From the NCBI GenBank assembly GCA_951799425.1, contig OX637393.1, forward strand, positions 24,570,744-24,634,743: DNA of 64,000 nucleotides. The letters are read 5' to 3'. Made by a program: the position numbers and the translations under genes. Position 1 is the first letter of the stretch; each line of letters opens with the position of its first letter. Below are positions 46,118 through 55,549 of the stretch, one piece after another. This DNA comes from Ilex aquifolium. Its lineage: Eukaryota > Streptophyta > Magnoliopsida > Aquifoliales > Aquifoliaceae. The notes under the pieces were generated by a model that was not told the origin of the DNA, ran no database searches, and saw only the letters and a list, made by a program, of their open reading frames with translations.

Positions 46118-48481
46118 TGTAACGCCCCAAAACACACCCTGGACGGCATTACATACTAAAACCATTTACATCATGAGAGCACTAATATCATCCATAAATA
46201 AATTAAACTTCATTCATCATCCATAAAATATTTACATCATTATCCAAAAGAATATGCCCAACCATGGCATTTACATCTCAAAAATTAATTAAAGTAGCAC
46301 AGCGGAATAGCAAAAGAAACTAGACCTTACAGTGTCCAAAAGAATAACCTAGTCTAGTACAAAAGAAGCTACATCTCTACATATCCACCTCGGGATCTAG
46401 GTTCCCCTCGAGTGGAGCCTCCTAATGCCCTGACTCGTCGATGCCGAGATCCTCCTCTAGCACCAAATCTGAAAAATGTAATTTGTAGGGGATGAGCACG
46501 AAGCTCTGTAGCAAAATCTTCCCAACTCAAACAAGGTTTATAAAAATATAAAACGGGTCGGTCACATTTCGAAAATAATATATATCAATTTTTTTTTGAA
46601 GGAAAAACAGGACAGTTTAAAGAGATCTCAAGTTTAAGCCATAACAACAATCAAGTAAAAGAATAAATTAAATTGAACAACAATACACCGTGTCCAAAGT
46701 TAGGCCAATTCGGAAGAGCGTCTTCCGATGCATTGTCCCATACCAATGCACCGGCCAAGACGTTCCAACTCATCATCCCATGTATATTGGTTCATCCCCG
46801 TACCATGTATGTTGATTGCTTCTCATGAATCTACCCAACGATTATACCTAGTCCACCAATTACAATCAAAATCACAAACACTTTAGGAAAATGCGTCTAC
46901 CATCCCTCTGGCAGTGACGAGTCCCTTCCCAGGAAAAGTATACCATCCCTTGTTCGAACTCCAGTGAACGATAGTGGTCGTATTACCACATGACAACCCA
47001 CTACAAGTGTTAGGAAACCATCACCCCCACTGGGATAGACTAACCTCTAACACTCTACAGCATCTCTCGAAGGCAATCCAAGTCCCTCACAACAACCATA
47101 CAATTGAGGAAACCAAAATATTCTCAATTCATCAACATTTCAAGGAATTACCAAATTCCACAATTTATAATATAATGTTTCATAATATGATGGAAGAAAA
47201 TGAGCAAGAGATCATCATAAGTAACATTTTGGTGTACAATATCAAACACTAAAGTTTTGAAAGCAATACTAAGGAAAAATAGAGGGAAAAGTCTATTTCT
47301 CTTTAAAACCAAGGTTTGAAGATGAAAAAGAGAAATTTAATAGTTACCCAACCATCACAATGTTCAAAACATGGCATTTATTTCAAGAGGAACAAGAATC
47401 ATGTATTTCTTATCAGGTATATAAGGATGAGAGTGAAAAACATATATATATACATAAACCCTAGCCTCAATGTAAGAGATTAGGAAGAAATCCCCTACCT
47501 CAACCAAGTATCTCTAGCAACCCAAGCTTTAAAGACTCCCTTTTCCCCTTTTTCTTGCTCCCTTGCTACTTTCTCTTTTGGTTCTAAGAGGTTTGAGTGA
47601 GGGTGAAGTGAAATTATAGAAGAGGGAATGGATGGAGAAGTGAAATCTTGAAAACTAGGGCTTTGATCTTGTAAATCTCTCCCAATTTTTGTGTTTTTCT
47701 CTCCCTCTTTTGCTCTCTAAGGGTGCCTAGGGTTTGGATGGGTGAAATGAGGCTAAAAAAGTTGACATTAAGTATTTATAGTGGAGCTAGGACCGACTGT
47801 TCGCGAGTTGAAAATTTCGGATTTTTACAGCGACTACCGGTAGCTGATTTTGACTACCGGTAGCTCGGGTACATTGGCACTCGACTACCTGTTGACTACC
47901 GGTAGCTCGGGTACACTGGACACTCGACTACCTGTTGACTACCGGTAGCTCGGGCACACTGGACCATTGACTACCGGTAGTCACTGCCCAGATTTTCTGC
48001 TTCAACTTCAAGTGCAGTTTTGACCCATTTAGAGGTCGAATTGGAAAATTTTCATGAGAGACACTTTTGTAGTCCTAGATGTCTAATATCTGCTTTCCAA
48101 ATTTCAGATCAATTGGAGTTAGTAATAAAAAGTTATGATCGAAATAGTAGACAGTGTCCAAAATCCTTTATACCCAAATTTTCTCTAAAATGTGTTTTAA
48201 CTCCAAAATACTTCCTAACTTCTAATACACCCCATATCACCTCTCCCAAGGTTTTTCGACCTTCCGGACTCAATGGAAACCTTATTTTGACCTAAATCCA
48301 TTTAGAAACTTACTTAATCCCTCTTCTCAAGCTTACACACCTTCAAAACTTCAACTTCCAAATTAATTTGCATCTCTAGTTTTTTTTTTATTCCTACCAT
48401 CACTACACATATCCGCATTTTTACAACTATTATTTAATATATATCTATATACATATATAAACGAAAATGCGGGGTGTTACA
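46118..48481 (-). repeat. G3 3' LTR
   Basis: 2364 bp from TGTAACGCCCC to GGTGTTACA. Alignable with the G2 LTR outside the palindrome cluster. TATA box CACTATAAATACT on the - strand at 47771-47782. Confidence 0.88.
47834..47982 (-). promoter_or_regulatory. Palindrome cluster in G3 U3 (CTACCGGTAG)
   Basis: CTACCGGTAG at 47834, 47854, 47896, 47939 and 47971 (extended to the 14-bp palindrome GACTACCGGTAGTC at 47969-47982), plus half sites CTACCTG. Three of them sit in imperfect tandem units of about 43 bp. The nearest lies 54 bp upstream of the TATA box. Confidence 0.85.
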
Positions 48482-48499
48482 ATCCACTCCCCTTAAAGA
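48482..48499 (-). promoter_or_regulatory. G3 polypurine tract
   Basis: CTTTAAGGGGAGTGGAT on the - strand next to the LTR. Confidence 0.75.
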
Positions 48500-48522
48500 A
48501 AGTTTCGTCCTCGAAACTTACC

Positions 48523-49049
48523 TCAAGTAGTGAACAAAAAGGGATACTTCTCCCGCATTTCTTGCTCCGGTTCCCATGTAGCTTCCTCCACTCCATGGTG
48601 TTGCCACCAAACCTTCACTAGTCGGATGAATTTGTTATGAAGTACCTTTTCTTTGGCATCGAGAATCTTCAACGGTTGTTCTTCATAGGTGGCTCCATCT
48701 TGAATTTCAATCTCCTCCAAGTTCACGACTGGAGTTGCATCCGAGTGACACGTCCTCAACATCGACACGTGAAACACGTCATGTACTCCGGATAGCTGGG
48801 CTGGTAGTCGAAGTTGATACGCCGCATTGCTTACTGCTTTGATCACTTCAAACGGTCTGGTATATCTTGGCGCTAACTTTTCCTTCTTACCGAATCGAAA
48901 CACGCCCTTCTTGTGTGACACCTTGGGAAACATGTAATCTCCCACTTTTAATTCCAAGGATCTTCGTCTGTGGTCCGCATAGCTCTTTTGTCTACTTTGC
49001 GCCGTGCGTAGCCTCTCCCGGATGAGTTGAATCTTCTCCGTAGTTTCCC
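48523..49049 (-). pseudogene. G3 integrase C-terminus
   Basis: KVGDYMFPKVSHKKGVFRFG, KLAPRYTRPFEVIKAVSNAA, SGVHDVFHVSMLRTCHSDAT and VWWQHHGVEEATWEPEQEM, the chromovirus integrase tail also present in G2. Upstream, ETTEKIQLIRERLRTA is cut at about 49049. Confidence 0.88.
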
Positions 49050-49424
49050 CATTGTAGTCCTTACTCCGTTAGTTCGCTGCGCACTCTGATATAAATTACA
49101 ATCCACCAAAGGTTACAGTTGAAACCTAACCAGACTTGTCCTCCCATCTTAGCTTCCAAATCCATATACATTTTTTTATTTTATTTTATTTTATTTTATT
49201 ATTATTATTATTATTTTTTTTTTAACGAAATAATTTAAGAAAAATTAACATAATGTCATCGAAAATACCATTTTAGTGGTCACTACCAATCACTAGAGTT
49301 TTGAATTCATGAGCAAATACATAATCAAGATTTGGAATCAAGAATAAATGGCTATCAAGCTTGGAAATCAAGAACAAAAGAACAAGCAAGGTTTGAAATT
49401 AATAACACACGAATCTCAAGTTCT
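49050..49424. other. Unassigned sequence between G3 and A gag
   Basis: It contains a TTTTA/TTA microsatellite run (about 49166-49220). On its left G3 pol stops mid-domain and on its right A gag stops after NKSPEEL. It looks like rearranged filler, and A has lost the rest of gag and its protease here. Confidence 0.4.
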
Positions 49425-50131
49425 TCAGGACTTTTATTCATAAATTCCCTTTGGGCCATCATTTCAACAAATTGTCGCATTGCAGGTGGAAGAGCATCAT
49501 AAAAAAACCCGACTAAAGTCCAATTTTCAAATGCATAATGTGGACAAGCTTGGAGAAGATCTTTAAATCTTTCCCAATATTGATAAAAAGTTTCTCTTTC
49601 TTTTACAGAAAAAATCATTATTTGACGTCTTAGTGTATTTGTACGATGTACAAGAATTTTTTTTTTAAAGAACTCAGTTTGCAAAGCTTGCCAATTTGTG
49701 ATAGAATAAGCTCTTAAAGTGTTAAGCCACTGTTTCGCTTTATCTTTTAAAGAAAAAGGGAAAAGTTTTAATTTGACCATTTCAGAATTATCTTGCAAGG
49801 TTCCACAGACTTCTTCAAATTCTTTCATATGAACATAAGGGTTTTCAGTTTCTAGATCATGAAACTGTGGTAATAACTGTATTGTTCCTAGCTTAATATT
49901 AATATTTGGAGCATCTGTTGGAAAAGCAAAACATGACGGAACATTAGTTCATATAGGATGTAAATATTCTCTTAAGGGTCGGACATTTTGAATTACTTCC
50001 TGCTCTCTAGGATTTTCTTCCCTAGGTACGTTTTGAATCATACCTAATTCAAATGATTCTTGAGTAGATGAAGATGATGATGACGAAGGAGATGATTGAT
50101 TTACCCAACCTACTGATGAATGCACATACAT
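49425..50131 (-). pseudogene. Element A gag
   Basis: Start MYVHSSVGWVNQSSPS, Ser-rich leader, stop after LREYLHPI, then TIQLLPQFHDLETENPYVHM, KEFEEVCGTLQDNSEMVKLK, LFPFSLKDKAKQWLNTLRAY and HYAFENWTLVGFFYDALPPA, ending REFMNKSPEEL. E reads the same blocks in the same order. The knuckle region is missing. Confidence 0.85.
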
Positions 50132-50154
50132 AAACTATTAAAGAAAACACACAC

Positions 50155-50175
50155 TTTATATATATATATATATAA
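50155..50175. repeat. TA microsatellite
   Basis: Short (TA)n run between gag and the primer site. Confidence 0.7.
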
Positions 50176-50221
50176 TAAATAAACAACTTTTGTATCTTAT
50201 TTGATTTCAAATTACCATGAC

Positions 50222-50239
50222 TCCCCGGCAACGGCACCA
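50222..50239 (-). promoter_or_regulatory. Element A primer-binding site (tRNA-Asp type)
   Basis: TGGTGCCGTTGCCGGGGA on the - strand, one base different from the exact tRNA-Asp complement seen in B and E. Confidence 0.88.
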
Positions 50240-50589
50240 AAAACTCGATTCTCACTATTTTGTGATCTGATTTATATTATACACCAAAGTATAAGTGGTC
50301 GAATTGTAGTTTTCTCGGTTTTAAGTCCAAGTATCGATCCCACGAAGAGTTTTTAATAATTAGGAAATAAAATAAAAACAGTGTAGTTGTTATTTAAGTA
50401 GTGTAACATAAGATAGCTTCTGAAGTGAACTTAGATTGATAACTAGTCTATTTAAGCTTTTGTTTGCAGATAGATTGTTTAAAGACAATAATATAAAAAG
50501 TATCCTTCAGTTTAAGGATCCCATATGTTTTATATTGGTCAAGTACTGGAAATGCCACCTTACAACAATTAACTTCCATGTCACTGGAA

Positions 50590-51250
50590 TGTCAACCGGT
50601 TGGTCTGATGTATATAAATCATCACACAACAACTTCTTAGGTTAGCTGGTAGTATCCATGACAATTGATTAATCCAAGTAAACCAGAAGGACACGTCATT
50701 CATGAGGAATACTTGAATTACTCAATTGACCACATGATAGTAAGTGCGTACATAATAAACCATAACACAACAACTTCTTAGGTTAGCTGGTGGTATTAAA
50801 TCATAACACAACAACTTCTTAGGTTAGCTGGTTATAGATGCGCCAATTGACTAATCCGAGTAAACCAGAAGGACACGCCATTAATGAGGAATACTTGAAT
50901 TACTCAATTGATCATCTGTAATATATATATACCAGTTAAACATCCTCAGTGCCTTTGGAGGTCAAGCCATACCGGTGGAATACTGTAGATATTCGACTGA
51001 CAATATTATTATGTATACTAGTTAAATGATCTTAGTAATCCAGAAGGACAAGCCATTCATGAGGATCACTTAGGTCATTAATCTGATAGTTATATATATA
51101 TATAAGTTAAACAACCCTAATAACCCAGAAGGACAAGTCATTCATAAGGATCATTTAGGTTTTGTACCGTGCATCAGTAGAACATCCTCAGTGCTCTGGT
51201 GGAGGTCAAGCCATACCGATGGAACACCGTAGATGCACTGATGACATAAT
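50590..51250. repeat. Interspersed tandem cassettes in A LTR R-U5 region
   Basis: The block CCAGAAGGACA(A/C)G(T/C)CATTCATGAGGA occurs at about 50684, 50865, 51041 and 51125; ACAACTTCTTAGGTTAGCTGG at about 50630, 50769 and 50810; CATCCTCAGTGC...GGAGGTCAAGCCATACCG at 50940 and 51183. Blocks recur in similar order with spacing near 85-180 bp. Confidence 0.8.
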
Positions 51251-51297
51251 TCCAGGCACAGCACCGAAATTACGTACATCACTGTATCATGCATGAA

Positions 51298-51298
<1 letters not shown>

Positions 51299-51364
<66 letters not shown>
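51299..51364. repeat. TA dinucleotide microsatellite
   Basis: About 33 TA repeats without interruption. Open frames across it translate to Ile-Tyr repeats and are not genes. Confidence 0.97.
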
Positions 51365-51365
<1 letters not shown>

Positions 51366-51750
51366 CATCAGCATTTGCAGAAGTTAACAAATATTATACA
51401 TATTTTCACCTCTCACTGGAGGATAGAAGTAACTATTTAGACCCCATTACTATAGACAAGCAAGGAGTGCGGGTAGTTATCATTACAACAATAACTGAAA
51501 TACAGACTCAGACACTTCTTTCACAAGGAACAACTGAAACACACCCACCTTTTATTATCAGTTAAGACAAAAAAGTGTCGGCAGTTCAATTATCCGAATA
51601 GAAAGAGACAACATAAATTTAGAAATACAGAGTTTCAGTTGGATTGTATGACGGACCGGATTTGTGTGTGACTTCCTCTTTTTCTCTTTCTTTTTCTTTC
51701 TTTGAAATTCTCTCTGGAGCTCTCTCTCTACCCGACCAACTTCAAAACAA

Positions 51751-51852
51751 GGCCATGCATGGCCTTTATATAGAAAAAGGAGGAAGCAGGAGGTGTCAGG
51801 AGGGCAACCACCTTAGTGCACCGTCCGGACGGCCCTCCACCGTCTGGACGGT
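51751..51852 (-). promoter_or_regulatory. Element A promoter: TATA box, start-site palindrome and U3 palindromes
   Basis: On the - strand CCGTCCGGACGG (51821-51832) and ACCGTCTGGACGGT (51839-51852, one mismatch) lie 50-80 bp upstream of TATATAAA (51765-51772). Just after the TATA box is the perfect 14-bp palindrome GGCCATGCATGGCC (51751-51764). Confidence 0.7.
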
Positions 51853-52116
51853 CATGCCTTGCTGGATCATTATCTTCTTGAGTGCTGACTCTTCCTTTGT
51901 GTGAATTACACTTTGGTCATTTGCTCTTTTGAGCTTTGACGCATTGTTCCTTGTATTTTCCGGCAATTCGACATTAAACCCTGAAATTTCAAACATAACA
52001 TGATTAAAACCCTAATTTACACGCAAACCTTAATTGATAGCTTTTAATTGATTTATCTTACAAAATTATTTATTTAACTATATGAATTTACATACTAACT
52101 AGGGTTAATCAGGAAG

Positions 52117-52930
52117 AAATAGGGGGAAATGCCACGGAGGAGATTAGGGCTTGCCCTCTGGGGTCTGCTCTTATTGGTCAGTTTGAAACGTGATTTTTAT
52201 CCCCGCGCCCACCGCCCTGTGGTCGCCCTCCCATCGATCGAGAGGTCATTCGCTAATTTGAAGTTTCTTGTTGACCAAAATTTCTTTTATTCGGAGCCCA
52301 TAAATAGGGCATGACTTTCCTATTGCTAGGGTAAGCCTTTAGACATTCTTTTAAGAGAGAAATCTATCTTAAACACTAGAAAAATTCCACCATAACCTTA
52401 GATCCCTAAACCCAAGGCTCCCTTCTAAAGATTCTAAACAACCTCACAACTTGGTGTTTAAGATCTTGAATGGTTTGAATCAAACCCATTGGTGTGTACA
52501 TTCCAAGGATAGTTGGTGCACCTAAGACATCGAAGGAGTCCCTTTGGCGGAGAGATCTATTGGAGAAAAAGAGGATCTAACCATGGTATTGGTTGAAGTA
52601 TAAGATTCGAGTACTTATAGATTGACTTTGTGATAGTGAATTAAGTTTTGGTGAACTGGTAGAGGTTCCCCGTGATTTTTTCGAAGGAGAGTTTTCGCGT
52701 CAACAAATTGCTTGTGTTCTTTATTATTTTTACATATACACTTACAATTGTTAGCACACACGTGCACTATGTGTTTGATGTATTTAATACTTGACATATA
52801 AAATTACACATAGTTGTGTATTGGGTTTGGATTTTGGGATTTGGATTTTCTCATGTGAGATTGAGTGCTTGTGTGTTTATTGATAAAATTAACAATATCA
52901 ATCTATATAGGTTCATCAGGTCATGGTGGT
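52117..52930 (+). repeat. Probable copia-type LTR fragment
   Basis: TATA-like CCCATAAATAGGG near 52300, then a leader ending GTTCCCCGTGA...GTTTTCGCGTCAACAAATTG, TTGTGTTCTTTATTATTT, a setting typical of the R-U5 part of copia LTRs of the Sire/Tork kind. No ends, primer site or second LTR found; limits approximate. Confidence 0.4.
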
Positions 52931-53221
52931 TAAAAAAGGGTTCTCACATTTAATTGCTAAAATTTTGTGAGGAGATAATTGAAGTAAAATTAGGCTTTAA
53001 TTGATATTTGATTAAGCTTAAAATCAAAAAAAGATATTTGGCCCCTCCATCTAGGTAGTGTCGTGCGCTCCAAGTGTGTAAACTGAGGGAGATCCACTTC
53101 GTTTCTCCCACTCCTAGAACAACAGTAAGTTTGTTGGTTTACAATAAGGATTTATGGTTCATAGAAAATTTACGTTTCACCATGGTCCTATGGATCAGAA
53201 CTTACACATCCTAGGACTAGT
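52931..53221. other. Unassigned spacer
   Basis: AT-rich sequence between the copia-type LTR fragment and element F. No motif recognised. Confidence 0.35.
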
Positions 53222-53457
53222 TGATGAGCACATAATATTTCATATTTAAAGGCCACATTACATGCATTTTAACTCAACTTTGTATTTAATTACTTAGAGT
53301 TAGTCGAATTTGTGAATAATGTGGAAATTTTGATGTTGCAGGTAATCATAGGGTAATTGATGGCTTTCAGAACCCTACAACTAAGTATGGATGAGTGGTG
53401 AAGAGATGGACACATTACATGAGGATTTGGAGGCTTAAAAGTGAAAAAAATCACGGA

Positions 53458-53524
53458 GGTATCGGTACATCGTATCATAGGTACCGATATTCACACCATT
53501 TGGTATTGGTACCTCGGTATTCCT
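53458..53524 (+). promoter_or_regulatory. First palindrome subcluster in F LTR (GGTACCGATA type)
   Basis: GGTATCGGTAC, GGTACCGATA and TTGGTACCTCGGTAT variants within 67 bp. At the same place B has only GGTATTGGTGTTTGG-like non-palindromic sequence. Confidence 0.6.
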
Positions 53525-53671
53525 AATTTTTGACCATGATCTACTTCGAATATGAAAAATTTACGAACATAAAAGTTGTAGATATGGATGTCCTCTATAT
53601 TATGTTAAAATTTCAGCTCAATTGGACATATGGGATCAAAAGTTATGACAAATTTACGAAAGTTGGTCATG

Positions 53672-53808
53672 AGTTACCAGTAGCTGACCCCTAACTACTT
53701 ACCGGTAGCATCCCCCTTACGACCTACCGGTAGAACCTTAAAACCTACCAGTAAAAGACCCTACTGGAAGTTATCTACCGGTAGAAGTCTCACGACCTAC
53801 AGGTAGAA
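53672..53808 (+). promoter_or_regulatory. Second palindrome subcluster in F LTR (CTACCGGTAG)
   Basis: Seven copies or variants: near 53672, 53698, 53723, 53744, 53760, 53775 (TCTACCGGTAGA, perfect 12 bp) and 53797. It occupies the site of the GTACCGGTAC cluster of B. Confidence 0.8.
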
Positions 53809-55065
53809 CATGCCCACAAAGCCCAGACACTTCCCCACATGACTCCACCAACCACGGGGGCCACCTCTTATCCTCTAAACCATACCCTGACATGTTTGAC
53901 ACCACATAATGCTCTCCTAACCCCTAAAGTCAGATTTGAATTAAGAGAGAGGGGTGGTTGGGAAAGCATGGGAGGAGTATGCTTGGACTGAAATTGCTTG
54001 TTCAAGTGGACAACCTTTCTCCAATCATTCCAATTTAGTTCACACATGCTAAGGGAGAGAGGATGGATGAAATTGAAGGGGGGCTTACACCATTATTTCG
54101 ATTTTACATACTTTTGAGAGACAAGCTCCTAGGTTGAAGATGAAGTTTTAGAGAGAGAAAGTTGGGTTTTTAAATTTCCTTCACCATTTTCATTGTAGTA
54201 AGCTTTATTTTACTTGTAATCTTTCCCTCTTTCACTCTAAACTCTTTTATTTAAGTTGTAATCAACCTTAGTTAAGTGTTCTTGTATTTTCATTTCTACA
54301 ATTGGGTATTTTATCTTCAAGCTTTGTATTTAGGGTATGAATGACTTTGCTCTTGTAGTTTAAACCTTTTCTTGCATCAATATAATTCTCATGTTTCATT
54401 TCACTACCATGTTTCTTTACATTATGTTTGTTCTTGCCTTTACTATGAGTAGCTAGACTTTTAGTTGGCTAATTCAAGGAGAATTTTCTCTTGGGTATGC
54501 GAAATCGACCCTCTTTCATTCTTCCTCATAATGTAAAGTGTTTGGTTTGGCAATGTTGAGTGCGAACATGGTCGTGAGCTCTTGATATACCGTAGACTTG
54601 TCATGGGGTATATTTTTGTCCAACATAACCACATTAGTTCCTCACTTCCTACAAATCAATCAAACATCGAGACACCATTGGTTGAATGAATTGAGTCGAT
54701 TTGGCATTCCCATTAGAATGACCTCTATGGATTAGCCAAACTTGCTTTCTTGCATTTTTCTCAAAACACAACTCACCAAACACAATTCTCAAAATTTTCC
54801 AATTTTCATTTCTTTACAAATCACCCTTCAATAGCATTTGACATTTCTTTCTCTAAGGAGACGACCTTGGAATACCCATTCCAAGTAAAACACGACATTG
54901 CAAGTCTCTCTACGCTTGGGGAGCACTTTTGCACACACACACACACGATTTTTTCCATTTCTTGCATTTGAACCCGAGGGAGAGTGACACTCACCAACTC
55001 ATATAAGCCATATACACACAATCCGGGCTCATGTTTGGAGACTAGAAAAAATGATCAAGCATTTT

Positions 55066-55083
55066 TGGCGTCGTTGTCAGGGA
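55066..55083 (+). promoter_or_regulatory. Element F primer-binding site (tRNA-Asp, decayed)
   Basis: TGGCGTCGTTGTCAGGGA differs from the exact complement at three positions, all C-to-T or G-to-A. Confidence 0.8.
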
Positions 55084-55204
55084 AGACTAAGTGTCAAGTT
55101 TCAAAGGTGATTTGGGACGGCATAGGTAACTTTCGTGATTTTCATCACGGGCCAAGGTATGTCTTCTCAATTGTAAATAGTTTGTTGTAGTTTTTGTTTT
55201 ATGT

Positions 55205-55549
55205 AATGTTTCTTAATTTTTATGAAAATGTATTAAATGCCCCAAATTTTTAAAATGTTCGCGAGATTTGGGATGAGTATGAGCACATCACTAGTGAGTG
55301 TCCATTAAATTATATGGTTTAAGACTTTGCATGTGAAGGATCAATTTCAATATTTGCTCCCAAAATTTTTTACCCTGACCATTATGTTGCAACGAGTTAT
55401 CCGAGTTATAGTTGGGAGAACGAACCTTATAATTTTTCATCTGATCTCACACCACCAAATGAATTTTGCCACTATCAAACATATGAGGACTCAACCGAAC
55501 AAGAATTAGAAAATAATCTTGGAGAGTTTATTCAATACCAAATGGAAGT
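55205..55549 (+). pseudogene. Zinc-knuckle ORF of element F (truncated)
   Basis: Reads NFYENVLNAPNF*NVREIWDE and YEHITSECPLNYMV*DFACE, then YVATSYPSYSWENEPYNFSS, DLTPPNEFCHYQTYEDSTEQ, ELENNLGEFIQYQMEV, parallel to B but with only one knuckle, whose two first Cys are lost. Cut at 55549 by E. Confidence 0.75.

Larger units (their letters stand above)
46118..49049 (-). mobile_element. Truncated gypsy element G3 inside element A
   Basis: A 3' LTR (46118-48481), polypurine tract and the last 190 codons of pol, ending abruptly at about 49049. Related to G2: LTR start TGTAACGCCCC, same polypurine surroundings and near-identical integrase tail. No 5' LTR, so no duplication can be checked; TCTTC precedes the LTR. 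Confidence 0.85.
42281..52111 (-). mobile_element. Athila-lineage element A, decayed, antisense
   Basis: Right to left: 5' LTR, tRNA-Asp-type primer site (50222-50239), gag, (G3 insertion), pol, stem-loop motif and small post-pol ORF. Pol sequence (FMDDFSVYG, CHSEACGGHF, FYWPTLFKDV, WGIDFMGSFPPSF) closely parallels element E. The left boundary and 3' LTR were not found; the Athila-type ORF at 41731 to 30605 may be its third ORF. Confidence 0.8.
50240..52111 (-). repeat. Element A 5' LTR (limits approximate)
   Basis: Lies beyond the primer site. On the - strand it would start TGATTAACCCTAG at 52111, like E (TGATTAGTAGT). It holds U3 palindromes (51821-51852), a TATA box (TTTATATA on +, 51765-51772) and a long transcribed part full of tandem cassettes. 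No matching 3' LTR was found, so the limits are inferred. Confidence 0.6.
53222..55061 (+). repeat. Element F 5' LTR
   Basis: TGATGAGCAC...GATCAAGCA, 1840 bp, against 1864 in B. It contains two palindrome subclusters (53458-53524 and 53672-53808). Confidence 0.85.
53222..55549 (+). mobile_element. Truncated non-autonomous LTR element F, relative of B
   Basis: A 1840-bp LTR starting TGATGAGCAC, a primer site and the start of the zinc-knuckle ORF, cut at 55549 by the LTR of element E. LTR parts align with B (TTACATGCATTTTAACTCAA, CCGTAGACTTGTCATGGGGTA versus CCGTAGGCATCGTCACGGGGTA) but are clearly diverged. Confidence 0.85.

Noticed and set aside
47834-47982. CRISPR-like array
   Set aside because: Repeats are 10-14-bp palindromes with irregular spacers in a plant LTR; no array architecture or cas genes, and the host is a eukaryote.
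51151-51565. Frames with long Tyr-Ile repeats
   Set aside because: They are translations of the TA microsatellite at 51299-51364.
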